Shown: one piece after another, positions 30,626 to 40,179 of the stretch | Layout of the letters: the number at the start of each line of letters is the position of its first letter | Numbering within the stretch: position 1 is the stretch's first letter | DNA from: Candidatus Edwardsbacteria bacterium | Lineage (GTDB): Bacteria > Edwardsbacteria > AC1 > EtOH8 | Length of the DNA stretch: 64,000 bases | NCBI GenBank assembly: GCA_031082425.1 | Contig: JAVHLB010000007.1 | Span: 62,001 to 126,000 of the forward strand | Direction: 5' to 3' | Position numbers and translations under genes: made by a program | Notes under the pieces: generated by a model | Told to the model about the DNA's origin: nothing | Databases searched by the model: none | Seen by the model: the letters and a program-made list of their open reading frames with translations, nothing else

Positions 30626-30781
30626 CCTAAACAACTGTTGCTGGGATCAGTGACCACATAAATGTAACCCAAAAAGGGGAAATTATCAAGAAGTATTTTC
30701 AACCGCCGATGTTTTCCTTGGTGAAATCGGCGCCAAAATGGATTATAATCATGGGACGGCAAACCTAATGCGAAAGGCGCT

Positions 30782-32956
30782 ATGCTTAACGAACTTCAGA
30801 TAACCCGGGCTATTACCAGTGAACTGGGGCTTCAGGCTTTCCAGGTAAGCAACACCCTGGAACTATTCACCCAGGGGGCCACCGTCCCCTTCATCGCCCG
30901 CTACCGCAAGGAAAGGACCGGACTGCTGGACGAGGTCCAGATCCGCAATATCCGAGACCGCTTCGATTACATCAAGGAACTGGAGGAGCGCCGGGACGCC
31001 ATCCTCAAAAGCATCGAAGAGCAGGGTAAGCTCAGCGAAGAGCTAAGAGCCAAGATCGAGGCCTGCCAGGTAAAACAGGAACTGGAGGATCTCTACCTGC
31101 CCTACAAGCCCAAACGAAAGACCAAGGGCATGGCGGCCAAGGAAAAAGGACTGGAGCCGCTGGCCCTGGAGCTGTGGTTGCAGGGACAAAGCATCGCCCC
31201 GGAAAAACTGGCCGAGAAATATATCAATCCCGAATTGGGCATCAGCAATGTAAAGGAAGCTCTGGAGGGAGCCAAATATATCATCGCCGAGCTGATAGCC
31301 GACGATGCCGAGGTCCGCAAATTCATCCGGGAGATCACCCTGGCCAAGGGCATCCTGACCTCGCGGGTAAAAGAGGACTTCCGGGAGCAGAAGACCAAAT
31401 TCAACCAATACTATGATTTCAAGGAGCCGCTTAAAAGCATCCCCTCCCACCGCTTTCTGGCCATCATCCGCGGCGAGAACGAGGAGGTGCTGACGGCAGG
31501 CCTGGAGGCTCCGGCCGTTGAGATAGATGAATATCTGCTGAAAAAGTTCCTGCGGAATGGCTCCTATGCCCAGGCGGTCTTTTTGACCGAGGTCATCGGC
31601 TTCGCCTACCGGGTCTATTTGAGCAGTTCGATTGAAGTGGAACTGCGTTCGGAGATCAAGGAGAAATCGGACATCGAGGCCATAAAAGTGTTCGCCGAGA
31701 ACCTGCGGAATCTTCTGCTGGCCCCGCCGGCCGGCTCCAGGGCCCTAATGGGAATAGACCCCGGACTGCGCACCGGATGTAAGATAGCGGTGTTGGATGA
31801 TACCGGGAAATTTTTAGAATACGCCACCGTCTTTCCCCATGGCTCCGCCCGCCAAAGACAGGAAGCGGCAGCAACCCTGGCCGCCCTGGTCCAAAAGCAC
31901 CAGCTGGAGCTGGCGGCCATCGGCAACGGCACTGCTTCACGGGAGACCGACAGCTTCGTTCGCGAAGTGATAAAGGACAACCAGGGGATCAGGCTCCAGC
32001 CGGTGGTGGTCAGCGAGTCCGGCGCCTCGGTATATTCGGCCTCGGACCTGGCCCGCGAGGAATTTCCCGACCTGGATGTCTCGGTGCGGGGGGCCATCTC
32101 CATCGCCAGAAGATTGCAGGACCCGCTGGCTGAGCTGGTGAAGATCGATCCCAAATCCATCGGGGTGGGACAGTACCAGCACGACGTTAATCAGCCCAAG
32201 CTCAGGCAGGCCCTGCACGAGACGGTGGAGTCCTGCGTCAACTTCGTGGGGGTGGACCTGAACACCGCCTCCTATTCCCTGCTGTCATACGTTTCGGGCC
32301 TGAGTGAGAGCATGGCCAAAAATATCGTCAAATACCGGGATGAGAACGGAGCCTTTAAGAACCGCAGGGAATTGCTGAAGGTCGCCCGGCTGGGGCCCAA
32401 GGCCTTCGAGCAAGCCGCCGGTTTTCTGCGCATCAGGGGCGGCGGCGATCCCCTGGACAACTCGGCGGTTCATCCCGAAAGCTATACCATCGTCAAGCAG
32501 ATGGCCCAGGACCTGAAGACCAAGACCTATCTGCTGGTGGGCAACCCCTTGCTGGCCGACCAAATTGATCCAAAAAAATACGTCACCGATCTGGTTGGCC
32601 TTCCCACCCTGAACGATATTCTGTCGGAGCTCAAGAAGCCCGGGCGCGACCCCCGCCAAAAATTCGAGTTGGCTAACTTCATGGAAGGCGTCACCGAGAT
32701 CAGCCACCTAAAGGTCGGAATGCTGATGGAGGGCGTGGTCACCAATGTGGCCAATTTCGGGGCCTTTGTGGACATCGGCGTCCACCAGGACGGCCTGGTG
32801 CATATCTCACAATTGGCCAACAAATATGTCCGGGACCCCAAGGAGGTGGTCAAGGTGGGCCAGAAGGTCAAGGTCAGGGTGCTGGAGGTTGACCTGGAAC
32901 GCAAGCGCATCGCCCTTTCCATGAAAGAGGGAAACCAGGATAACCCTGCCCACTAA
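30782..32956 (+). CDS. tex: Tex-family RNA-binding protein
   Basis: 724 residues, the full Tex architecture: N-terminal helical domains, YqgF-like nuclease fold (about 320-450, GIDPGLRTGCKIAVLD), helix-hairpin-helix pair (about 495-560, YVSGLSESMAKNIVKYR) and C-terminal S1 RNA-binding domain (about 648-716). Tex is a conserved transcription-associated factor affecting toxin expression and stress survival; the exact biochemical role is unsettled. Confidence 0.95.
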   Translation: MLNELQITRAITSELGLQAFQVSNTLELFTQGATVPFIARYRKERTGLLDEVQIRNIRDRFDYIKELEERRDAILKSIEEQGKLSEELRAKIEACQVKQELEDLYLPYKPKRKTKGMAAKEKGLEPLALELWLQGQSIAPEKLAEKYINPELGISNVKEALEGAKYIIAELIADDAEVRKFIREITLAKGILTSRVKEDFREQKTKFNQYYDFKEPLKSIPSHRFLAIIRGENEEVLTAGLEAPAVEIDEYLLKKFLRNGSYAQAVFLTEVIGFAYRVYLSSSIEVELRSEIKEKSDIEAIKVFAENLRNLLLAPPAGSRALMGIDPGLRTGCKIAVLDDTGKFLEYATVFPHGSARQRQEAAATLAALVQKHQLELAAIGNGTASRETDSFVREVIKDNQGIRLQPVVVSESGASVYSASDLAREEFPDLDVSVRGAISIARRLQDPLAELVKIDPKSIGVGQYQHDVNQPKLRQALHETVESCVNFVGVDLNTASYSLLSYVSGLSESMAKNIVKYRDENGAFKNRRELLKVARLGPKAFEQAAGFLRIRGGGDPLDNSAVHPESYTIVKQMAQDLKTKTYLLVGNPLLADQIDPKKYVTDLVGLPTLNDILSELKKPGRDPRQKFELANFMEGVTEISHLKVGMLMEGVVTNVANFGAFVDIGVHQDGLVHISQLANKYVRDPKEVVKVGQKVKVRVLEVDLERKRIALSMKEGNQDNPAH

Positions 32957-33003
32957 ATACACCAAAATAACAGATTTATGTTTTCGCGTGTTTCGTGGGT
33001 ATA
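32957..33003 (+). repeat. Short intergenic repeat (TTTTCGCGTGTTTCGTGGG type)
   Basis: ATACACCAAAATAACAG near 32955 and TTTTCGCGTGTTTCGTGGG (32982-33000), the latter like TTTTCGTGTATTTTGTGGG at 24538-24556. One more of the dispersed micro-repeats. Confidence 0.4.
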
Positions 33004-33018
33004 AAAAGGAGTTTGTTT

Positions 33019-33438
33019 ATGCTATCATACCGGAAAGAGCTTTGGTTCAACGTCCCCTCCCGCCGGGGGTTCGTCAACATCACCGGGCAGGTGGAGGAAT
33101 GCTTAAAGGAAAGCGGCATCAAGGAAGGTTTGTGCCTGGTGAATGCCATGCACATCACCGCCAGCGTGTTCATCAACGACGACGAGGGCGGCCTGCACCA
33201 GGACTACGAGAAATGGCTGGAGATTCTGGCCCCGCATGAGCCGACCTCGCAGTACCTGCATAATAGGACCGGAGAGGACAACGGCGACGCCCACCTTAAA
33301 AGGCAGATCATGGGCCGGGAGGTGGTGGTGGCGGTGACCAAGGGAAAACTGGATTTCGGTCCCTGGGAGCAGATATTCTACGGCGAGTTCGACGGGAGAA
33401 GAAGAAAGCGGGTGCTGGTTAAGATAGTAGGAGAATAA
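33019..33438 (+). CDS. YjbQ/UPF0047 family protein
   Basis: 139 residues from ATG 33019 (AAAAGGAG site 8-15 nt upstream). The family signature is present: GLCLVNAMHITASVFINDDE, then HNRTGEDNGDAHLKRQIMGREVVVAVTKGKLDFGPWEQIFYGEFDG spread over 85-130, with histidines likely to bind metal. YjbQ proteins show weak thiamine-phosphate-synthase-like activity in some species; the true role is open. It lies 62 bp after tex. Confidence 0.9.
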   Translation: MLSYRKELWFNVPSRRGFVNITGQVEECLKESGIKEGLCLVNAMHITASVFINDDEGGLHQDYEKWLEILAPHEPTSQYLHNRTGEDNGDAHLKRQIMGREVVVAVTKGKLDFGPWEQIFYGEFDGRRRKRVLVKIVGE

Positions 33439-33473
33439 GATATATCACTCAAATATATTTAAATGAGGTAATT

Positions 33474-34007
33474 ATGAAAGCTTCAATTTTTCTAACACTG
33501 GGTCTATTGCTTGCTTCTTTACCAGCAATGGCCCAAAAGCAGGAATTGCCGCCCCTGCAGACCGTTCCCAAAGTGGACCTGAACCGCTATCTGGGCACCT
33601 GGTACGAGATCGCCACCATCCCCCAGCGTTTTCAGAAGGGCTGCACCGCCGTCTCGGCCACCTACACCCTGCGCCCGGACGGCAAGATCAGCGTGCTCAA
33701 CGAATGCTGCAAGGATTCCCTCAACGGGAGATACAAGGCCGCCAAGGGCAAGGCCTGGGTTACAGACAGGCTGACCAATGCCAAGCTCAAGGTCCAATTC
33801 TTCTGGCCCTTCTCGGGGGATTACTGGATCATCGAGCTTGACAGCAACTACCAGTATGCGGTGGTAGGCCACCCCGGCCGGAAATATTTGTGGATATTGT
33901 CCCGCAACCGGAAAATGGACGACCCCCTGTACAACGACCTGATGGAGCGGATAAAGAACCACGGCTACGAATTATCAGCGATCATCAAGACGCCCCAGCC
34001 GGACTAA
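33474..34007 (+). CDS. blc: Bacterial lipocalin (Blc-like)
   Basis: 177 residues. The signal peptide (to about residue 20, PAMAQ) has no lipobox, so the protein is probably soluble in the periplasm rather than anchored. The lipocalin motif is YLGTWYEIATIP (about 39-50), followed by the strands KGCTAVSATYTL and DYWIIELDSNYQYAVVGHP and the C-terminal YLWILSR. It binds lipids or lysophospholipids during envelope stress in other bacteria. It follows yjbQ by 35 bp. Confidence 0.9.
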   Translation: MKASIFLTLGLLLASLPAMAQKQELPPLQTVPKVDLNRYLGTWYEIATIPQRFQKGCTAVSATYTLRPDGKISVLNECCKDSLNGRYKAAKGKAWVTDRLTNAKLKVQFFWPFSGDYWIIELDSNYQYAVVGHPGRKYLWILSRNRKMDDPLYNDLMERIKNHGYELSAIIKTPQPD

Positions 34008-34061
34008 AATTTTCAGATATTTGGATATTTTCTGGTTTCCTTTTTTCAAGGGAATGACAGA

Positions 34062-34093
34062 CAAGGGAGCAGGCATGATCGCCTGCTCCCTTG
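34062..34093 (+). terminator. Strong hairpin between convergent genes
   Basis: CAAGGGAGCAGGC (34062-34074) / GCCTGCTCCCTTG (34081-34093), a 13-bp stem with loop ATGATC but no clear T-run. It probably ends the lipocalin transcript, but this is not certain. Confidence 0.55.
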
Positions 34094-34165
34094 CTATGGG
34101 ACCCAATATCCTGTTCCCCTGATAATTGCCGCCGGCTTGTCAAATTGAACGGGCGGCAGGATTTC

Positions 34166-34885
34166 TTATTCCTTATGCACCCGGCCCACCCCGCTCACAT
34201 TCTTTGTCACCACCTTGGGACTTCCCTGATAACCGACATCCCCGCTGCCGGCAATGTTGACGGTCAGTTCCTGGCTGGCATTCACCCGGCAGTCGCCGGC
34301 CCCGCTGATCCTTACGGAAGCCTTCTGGCTGGCCAGGTCACTGGCGGAGATATCTCCCGCACCGTCTATTGAGATATTAAAATTTTCGGCAGTCCCTTTG
34401 AGCTTTATGTCCCCGGCTCCGTTGATCGTTGCGGCAACATCCCCGGCCTCCAACTCCAGTTCGACATCCCCGGCGCCATTCACCTCCAGACGGAGATCCC
34501 CGGCCTTGAACTTGTTCTGGCCCCTGACATCGGATGATCCGTTGAGGCACAGCTCCTTTAATTCCGGAAGGGTAACATATATCTTGCGGGCTTTGCTCTT
34601 GAAGACGCCGATCCGTATCTTGTGCTTCTTGTCGCCTACCTTCAACCAGCCGTCATTCACTTCGGTCTTGACCTTCTCCAAGACTTCCGGCTCGGCCTCT
34701 ATCCGCAGGCTGAATTCCTTGCCCTGGGTCAGGTACAGGTCATAGGCTCCGTTAACCTGTATCTTATCAAAGCCGGAGACATCCCTGCTCTGGCTGATAG
34801 TCTGGCCGGCATGGGCCATGGCCGAAATCAATGCCAGACAGACGACGATCAGCCCGACGGCCGGTTTTAAATTTAACCCCTTCAT
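34166..34885 (-). CDS. DUF2807/GIN-domain exported beta-helical protein
   Basis: 239 residues from the ATG at 34885 (AAGGAG site). After a signal peptide (to about residue 26, MAHA) the protein is a repetitive beta-solenoid with recurrent NGAGDVELEL, NGAGDIKLKG, DGAGDISASD and SGAGDCRVNA turns. This matches the putative auto-transporter adhesin head (GIN) domain common in Bacteroidetes. A surface or periplasmic role is likely; function unproven. A distant relative of the same repeat style is encoded at 40180. Confidence 0.85.
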   Translation of the reverse strand: MKGLNLKPAVGLIVVCLALISAMAHAGQTISQSRDVSGFDKIQVNGAYDLYLTQGKEFSLRIEAEPEVLEKVKTEVNDGWLKVGDKKHKIRIGVFKSKARKIYVTLPELKELCLNGSSDVRGQNKFKAGDLRLEVNGAGDVELELEAGDVAATINGAGDIKLKGTAENFNISIDGAGDISASDLASQKASVRISGAGDCRVNASQELTVNIAGSGDVGYQGSPKVVTKNVSGVGRVHKE

Positions 34886-35039
34886 TTTACACTCCTTATA
34901 AATATTTATGGATTGATATCCGTTAGATATTACGAGGGGCAGCATTTTAAGTTTCATTTTGTTGAGCAACCCATTTTTGACTTTTAACAAAATCAAATAA
35001 TAAATTGAAAAAAACCGGACAAAGTGCTATCATAATCGC

Positions 35040-38000
35040 ATGATTGCAAAGGATCTCCCCATATTCGAATTTCACATCTCCCGCCGCTGCCGCAAAAGAT
35101 ACGGCTTCGAGGAAGCCATCTACGGACTGCACGGCAATGTGATACTGGATGATTTCCCGGCGATACAGCGCCTGGCCGACCGGATGAACCAGGTGAGGGA
35201 TGCCGCCAGTAACCCCCACCTGGCGGTCAGGGCCGCCGAAATAAACATCATCGCCCTGATCGAGGAGATCCTTCATCTGGTGACCGCCGGCTACCGGCGG
35301 CAGGTCGATCCCAAAATATTCGAATCGGCCTTGAAAAATCTTTCTGCCGTCCTGGATCCGGCCCAAACGGAAAAATGCCTTGAGCAATTCACCGCCTCCT
35401 TTCCTCCCCTCAAGGTCATGGACAACCAGCTGACCTCCGTCGAATATCTTAGGGGCAGCAGCGATGGTTATCCCCACCGGGCGGTGGCCCTGGAGGAACT
35501 GCTGTTCCTGTTCCTGGCCAACGACAATCCCGCCTACCGCCATTATTCCGAGCTGTTCGATGACGCCCCCCTGCGCCAAAACACCAGATACCTGGACGGC
35601 ATATCCGGGCTGAGGGATTATTTCAAGACCCAGCCCAAATTCGGGCCGCATGCCCTGGATCTGTTCGAACTGCTGAAAGCTCCGGCCCTGGCCAGCCCCT
35701 ATTCGCTGGCCGGGCAGCTGGAATATATCAGGGAGCATTGGGGTGAAATCCTCCCGGCCGAAATATTCGAAAAAATTTCCGCCCGGATCCTCCTGGCCCT
35801 GGATGTATTGAAGGAAGCCGAAAGGTTCCGGGGATTCGCCCCGGGGGTGGAGCCTCTGCCGGATTATAAAAGGATGTTCGCCGGGCCGGACGGTTCGCCC
35901 GATCACGAGCCGGAGAAATACTCGCCCGACCTGGACTGGATGCCCAACCTGGTAATGATGGCCAAGAACACCTATGTCTGGCTGGATCAGCTGTCCGGAA
36001 AATATCGGTCTGATATCCGGCATCTGGACCAGGTGCCGGACCAGGAACTGCAACTGCTGTCCGAAAGCGGCTTCACCGGGCTGTGGCTGATAGGGGTCTG
36101 GGAACGCAGTCCGGCCTCGCAAAAGATAAAACAGATCTGCGGCAACCCCGAGGCGGTCTCATCGGCCTATTCTTTATATGATTACCGGATCTCGGAAGAC
36201 CTGGGCGGCGACGGCGCCTATTATGATTTAAAGGACCGGGCCATGAGGCATGGCATCCGGATGGCGGTGGACATGGTGCCCAACCATACCGGTATTTTCT
36301 CCAAATGGATGGTGGAGCATCCCGAATGGTTCGTCCAGCTGGAAACATCGCCCTATCCCGCCTACTCCTTCAACGGGCCGGACCTCTCCGGCCATCCCGA
36401 TATCGGCATTTATATCGAGGACGGCTATTACAGCAAGCGGGATGCCGCGGTGGTGTTCAAGAGGGTCGACCGGCGGAGCGGCCGGGTGCGCTACATCTAT
36501 CACGGCAACGACGGCACCCACATGCCCTGGAACGACACCGCCCAGCTGAATTTCCTGCTGCCCGACCTGCGGGAGGCGGTGATCGGCGAGATATTGAGGG
36601 TGGCCCGCTATTCCTCGGTGATACGTTTTGACGCCGCCATGACCCTGGCCAAGAAGCACTATCAGCGGCTGTGGTTCCCCCAGCCCGGCAGCGGCGGCGA
36701 CATCCCCTCCCGCTCCTGGCAGGGGATGAGCAAGGAGGACTTTGATAAGGCCTTTCCGGTGGAGTTCTGGCGGGAGGTGGTGGAGCGGGTGGCCCGGGAG
36801 GCCCCCGACACCCTGCTGCTGGCCGAGGCTTTCTGGCTGATGGAGGGGTATTTCGTGCGCACCCTGGGCATGCACCGGGTCTATAACAGCGCCTTCATGA
36901 ACATGCTCAAGCGGGAGGAGAACGCCAACTATCGGATGGTGATCCGGAATCTGCTGGAGTTCGATCCCCAGATACTGAAACGCTTCGTCAATTTCATGAA
37001 CAATCCCGACGAGGAGCCGGCCGCCGCCCAGTTCGGCAAGGGAGACAAGTATTTCGGGGTCTGCGCCATGATGTCCACCCTGCCGGGCCTGCCAATGTTC
37101 GGCCACGGCCAGATCGAGGGCTTTTCTGAGAAATATGGCATGGAATACCGCCGGGCCTACTGGGATGAGAGCCCGGACCGGGACCTGATGGACCGCCACC
37201 GCCGCCAGATATTCCCCCTGCTGAAAAAGCGCCACCTCTTCAGCCAGGTGGACAATTTCGTGCTTTACGATGTGGCCTCCTCCGGCGGACATGCCCAGCA
37301 CGATGTCTTCGCTTATTCCAACTCCTCCGGCGGGGAGCAGGCCCTGGTCATCTACAACAACCGCTACCAGAGATCGGAGGGCTGGGTGAACTGGTCGGTT
37401 CCCTATAAAAGATCCGATGCCCCCGACCTGGTCCGGACCAAGCTGGCCGAAAAGTTCGGCCTGGCCGGCGACGGCTGGATGGTCTTCCGCGACCTGCTGT
37501 CGGGGCTGGAATATATCCGCCCGGCCAGGCAGGTCTGGGACAGCGGGCTTTATGTGCAATTGAGCGGCTTCGAGTGCCACGTTTTCACAAATTTTTATCA
37601 CCAGCACGACCCGGACGGGGAGTACGCCAGGCTGGCCGCCAGCCTCAAGGGGCAGGGGACGCCCAGCATCGAACGAGCCCTGTGGGAGCAGCGAATGGAG
37701 GGGTTGTTGGAATCTTTTGAGGCATTGCTTATTCCCCTGCGGGACCCGGCCGGACTGGCCCAGGCCCTGGAAAACGGCCCGGCCAAGCTGGATCTGGTCC
37801 GGCGGACCAGGGAGTCATTACAAAAGCTGATCCCGGAAGCATCAAGGATTTTCGGCCTGCCCGCCCGGGAAAATCTCATCCCGGATATTTTTGAGCGTTT
37901 CCGCTGTTCAACCTTGGCTTCGAAAACAGGGGGCCGTCGGCTTTACGCTTTGCTCGCGGCAACCGGCAAGGGCGGATTTGATATGCTGGATACGTCCGTC

Positions 38001-38486
38001 TTTTATGCCTTCCTGGTCTTCCAGCACATCAATCGAATGATCCCCCAGCCCCAGGCCCGCGAACTGCTGTGGAACCGCCTGGAGAATGCCCTGGAAAACG
38101 GCTGCCTGCCAGGCGGAAAGGCCTACAATATCCGCCTGCTGGTGGAGGTCCTGTCGGAGGGGGATTGGAGCTGGCCGGCAATCTTGGGAGAAAAAGCCGC
38201 CCTGAGGAGATTTTTAGAAAGGCCCAAAGTTTTTCAGTACCTGGGATGCAATTGGCATCAGAACGTTTTCTGGTTCAATAAGGAGAATTTCCTTTACCTG
38301 GTTTTCTGTCTGGCCATGGCCGGGCTGATTTTCGCGCCTGACGGTACCAAGAACATTGGCTGCCGGCGGACTTTGGTTTCGACATACCGCACGGCCTTAA
38401 AAATTATCAAGCTGGCCCGATCATCGGGTTACGATTATCACCGCCTGATAGAATTATTGGAAGGAGGAACGGAAGATGCCCCCTGA
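35040..38486 (+). CDS. Very large GH13 alpha-amylase-family protein
   Basis: 1148 residues without signal peptide. The GH13 core lies at about 330-830: region I DMVPNHTG (near 405), region II VIRFDAAM with the nucleophile Asp (near 528), region III LLLAEAFW with the acid/base Glu (near 596), and region IV-like FMNNPDEE (near 657). Instead of the usual NHD the last motif is NNPDE, close to the NTPD of GlgE-type maltosyltransferases. The N-terminal 320 and C-terminal 300 residues are helical and unfamiliar. It acts on an alpha-glucan or related substrate in the cytoplasm. The end overlaps fhs by 11 bases. Confidence 0.82.
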   Translation: MIAKDLPIFEFHISRRCRKRYGFEEAIYGLHGNVILDDFPAIQRLADRMNQVRDAASNPHLAVRAAEINIIALIEEILHLVTAGYRRQVDPKIFESALKNLSAVLDPAQTEKCLEQFTASFPPLKVMDNQLTSVEYLRGSSDGYPHRAVALEELLFLFLANDNPAYRHYSELFDDAPLRQNTRYLDGISGLRDYFKTQPKFGPHALDLFELLKAPALASPYSLAGQLEYIREHWGEILPAEIFEKISARILLALDVLKEAERFRGFAPGVEPLPDYKRMFAGPDGSPDHEPEKYSPDLDWMPNLVMMAKNTYVWLDQLSGKYRSDIRHLDQVPDQELQLLSESGFTGLWLIGVWERSPASQKIKQICGNPEAVSSAYSLYDYRISEDLGGDGAYYDLKDRAMRHGIRMAVDMVPNHTGIFSKWMVEHPEWFVQLETSPYPAYSFNGPDLSGHPDIGIYIEDGYYSKRDAAVVFKRVDRRSGRVRYIYHGNDGTHMPWNDTAQLNFLLPDLREAVIGEILRVARYSSVIRFDAAMTLAKKHYQRLWFPQPGSGGDIPSRSWQGMSKEDFDKAFPVEFWREVVERVAREAPDTLLLAEAFWLMEGYFVRTLGMHRVYNSAFMNMLKREENANYRMVIRNLLEFDPQILKRFVNFMNNPDEEPAAAQFGKGDKYFGVCAMMSTLPGLPMFGHGQIEGFSEKYGMEYRRAYWDESPDRDLMDRHRRQIFPLLKKRHLFSQVDNFVLYDVASSGGHAQHDVFAYSNSSGGEQALVIYNNRYQRSEGWVNWSVPYKRSDAPDLVRTKLAEKFGLAGDGWMVFRDLLSGLEYIRPARQVWDSGLYVQLSGFECHVFTNFYHQHDPDGEYARLAASLKGQGTPSIERALWEQRMEGLLESFEALLIPLRDPAGLAQALENGPAKLDLVRRTRESLQKLIPEASRIFGLPARENLIPDIFERFRCSTLASKTGGRRLYALLAATGKGGFDMLDTSVFYAFLVFQHINRMIPQPQARELLWNRLENALENGCLPGGKAYNIRLLVEVLSEGDWSWPAILGEKAALRRFLERPKVFQYLGCNWHQNVFWFNKENFLYLVFCLAMAGLIFAPDGTKNIGCRRTLVSTYRTALKIIKLARSSGYDYHRLIELLEGGTEDAP

Positions 38487-40122
38487 TCTTCTGCCCATCA
38501 AACAGGTGGCTGCCGGTTTCGGCATTGCCGAGACGGAGCTTTACCTTTACGGCCCCTACAAGGCCAAACTAGAGCCCTCGCTGGCCCGGCGTCTGCCGCA
38601 ATGCTCGACCTGCGGCCGGCAGGTTCTGGTCACCGCCACCACCCCCACCCCGGCCGGCGAGGGCAAGACCACCACGGCCATCGGCCTGTCGATGGCGCTG
38701 AACAAGACCGGCCACAAATCCATCGTCACCCTGCGGGAGCCTTCGTTGGGTCCGGTGTTCGGCATGAAGGGCGGAGCCACCGGCGGCGGGGCCTCTCGGG
38801 TGCTGCCCAGCGACGAGATAGACCTCCATTTTACCGGAGACATCCATGCCGTCACCACCGCCAACAACCTGCTGGCGGCCATGATCGACAACCACATCCA
38901 GCACGGCAACCAGCTGGGCATTGATACCCGGCGCATCGCCTGGCGCCGGGTGATAGACATGAACGACCGGGCCTTGCGGGAGATCGTCATCGGCCTGGGA
39001 GGCCGCCAGAACGGCTTTGCCCGGGAGGACGCCTTCAATATCTCGGTGGCCTCGGAGGTGATGGCGGTGCTGTGCCTGGCGGAGGATTTTGCCGACCTGA
39101 AAGCCAGGCTGGCCCGGATGGTGGTGGGCTACACATCCCGCAACAAACCCGTCACCGCCGCCGATCTGCGGGCGGTGGGCTCCATGGCCCTGCTGTTGAA
39201 GGATGCCATCAAGCCAAATCTGGTGCAGACCTCGGAGGGCACCCCGGCCATCATTCATGGCGGTCCCTTTGCCAATATCGCCCACGGCACCAATTCCCTC
39301 CAGGCCATCAGGCTGGCCCAGGCCCTGGCGGAGATAACCGTTACCGAAGCCGGCTTCGCCTCGGAGCTGGGCGGCGAAAAATTCATGGATTTCGTCTGCC
39401 AGGTGGGAAAATTCAATGTGGATGCGGTGGTGCTGGTGACCACCCTGAGGGCCCTGAAGTATCACGGCGGTACGGCCAAGGAGAACCTGGCCGAGAAGAA
39501 CCTGGAGGCTCTGATCAAGGGATTTGACAACCTGGACAAACATATCCAGAACATGCAATCCTTCGGGATCCCGCTGGTGGTAGCCCTGAATTACTTCCCG
39601 GACAACGATCCCGAGGAGCTGGAGCTTACCCTGAAGCACGTCCGGTCCAAAAATGCCAAGGCGGTCATCAGCGATCCCTACAACAAGGGCAGCCAGGGGT
39701 GCCTGGAGCTGGCCCGCGAGGTGGATGCCGCCTCCCGGACCGGGGCCGTGGTAAAACCGATCTACCAGACCGAATGGGCCATCGGCCGCAAGATTGAGAC
39801 CATCGCCACCAGGATGTACGGCGCCGCCCGGATCAATTATACCCGGCAGGCCCGCAAGGATATCGATCTTTTGAACAAACTGGGATATGGCAGCCTGCAC
39901 GTGATAATAGCCAAGACCCCCTCCTCTCTGTCCGACGATCCCAGGGCCATCGGCCGGCCGCTGAATTTCGACGTGGACGTGGACCGGGTCTTTCTGTCGG
40001 CCGGCGCCGGTTTCGTGGTGGCGGTCTGCGGCGAGATCATGCTGATGCCCGGCCTGCCGGCCGAGCCGGCCGCCCAGAGCATCGATATAGACCCGGATGG
40101 GAATATAACCGGATTATTTTAA
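38476..40122 (+). CDS. fhs: Formate--tetrahydrofolate ligase
   Basis: 548 residues, near the family norm of about 555. P-loop TPAGEGKTTT is at about 56-65, followed by LREPSLGPVFGMKGGATGGG (split) and the EAGFASELGGEKFMD block. The enzyme makes 10-formyl-THF from formate, THF and ATP, feeding purine synthesis or the Wood-Ljungdahl methyl branch. Overlapping the GH13 gene by 11 bases means the two are translated together, an unusual pairing. A strong terminator follows. Confidence 0.96.
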   Translation: MPPDLLPIKQVAAGFGIAETELYLYGPYKAKLEPSLARRLPQCSTCGRQVLVTATTPTPAGEGKTTTAIGLSMALNKTGHKSIVTLREPSLGPVFGMKGGATGGGASRVLPSDEIDLHFTGDIHAVTTANNLLAAMIDNHIQHGNQLGIDTRRIAWRRVIDMNDRALREIVIGLGGRQNGFAREDAFNISVASEVMAVLCLAEDFADLKARLARMVVGYTSRNKPVTAADLRAVGSMALLLKDAIKPNLVQTSEGTPAIIHGGPFANIAHGTNSLQAIRLAQALAEITVTEAGFASELGGEKFMDFVCQVGKFNVDAVVLVTTLRALKYHGGTAKENLAEKNLEALIKGFDNLDKHIQNMQSFGIPLVVALNYFPDNDPEELELTLKHVRSKNAKAVISDPYNKGSQGCLELAREVDAASRTGAVVKPIYQTEWAIGRKIETIATRMYGAARINYTRQARKDIDLLNKLGYGSLHVIIAKTPSSLSDDPRAIGRPLNFDVDVDRVFLSAGAGFVVAVCGEIMLMPGLPAEPAAQSIDIDPDGNITGLF

Positions 40123-40137
40123 CCTCTGCGGCTAAAT

Positions 40138-40168
40138 AAAGAGGGCCACCCTTTGGGTGGCCCTCTTT
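40138..40168 (+). terminator. Bidirectional terminator after fhs
   Basis: AAAGAGGGCCACCC (40138-40151) / GGGTGGCCCTCTTT (40155-40168) with a 3-nt loop; A/T-rich on both sides, serving fhs (plus) and the DUF4097-like gene (minus). Confidence 0.85.
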
Positions 40169-40179
40169 ATCTTTTGCTA

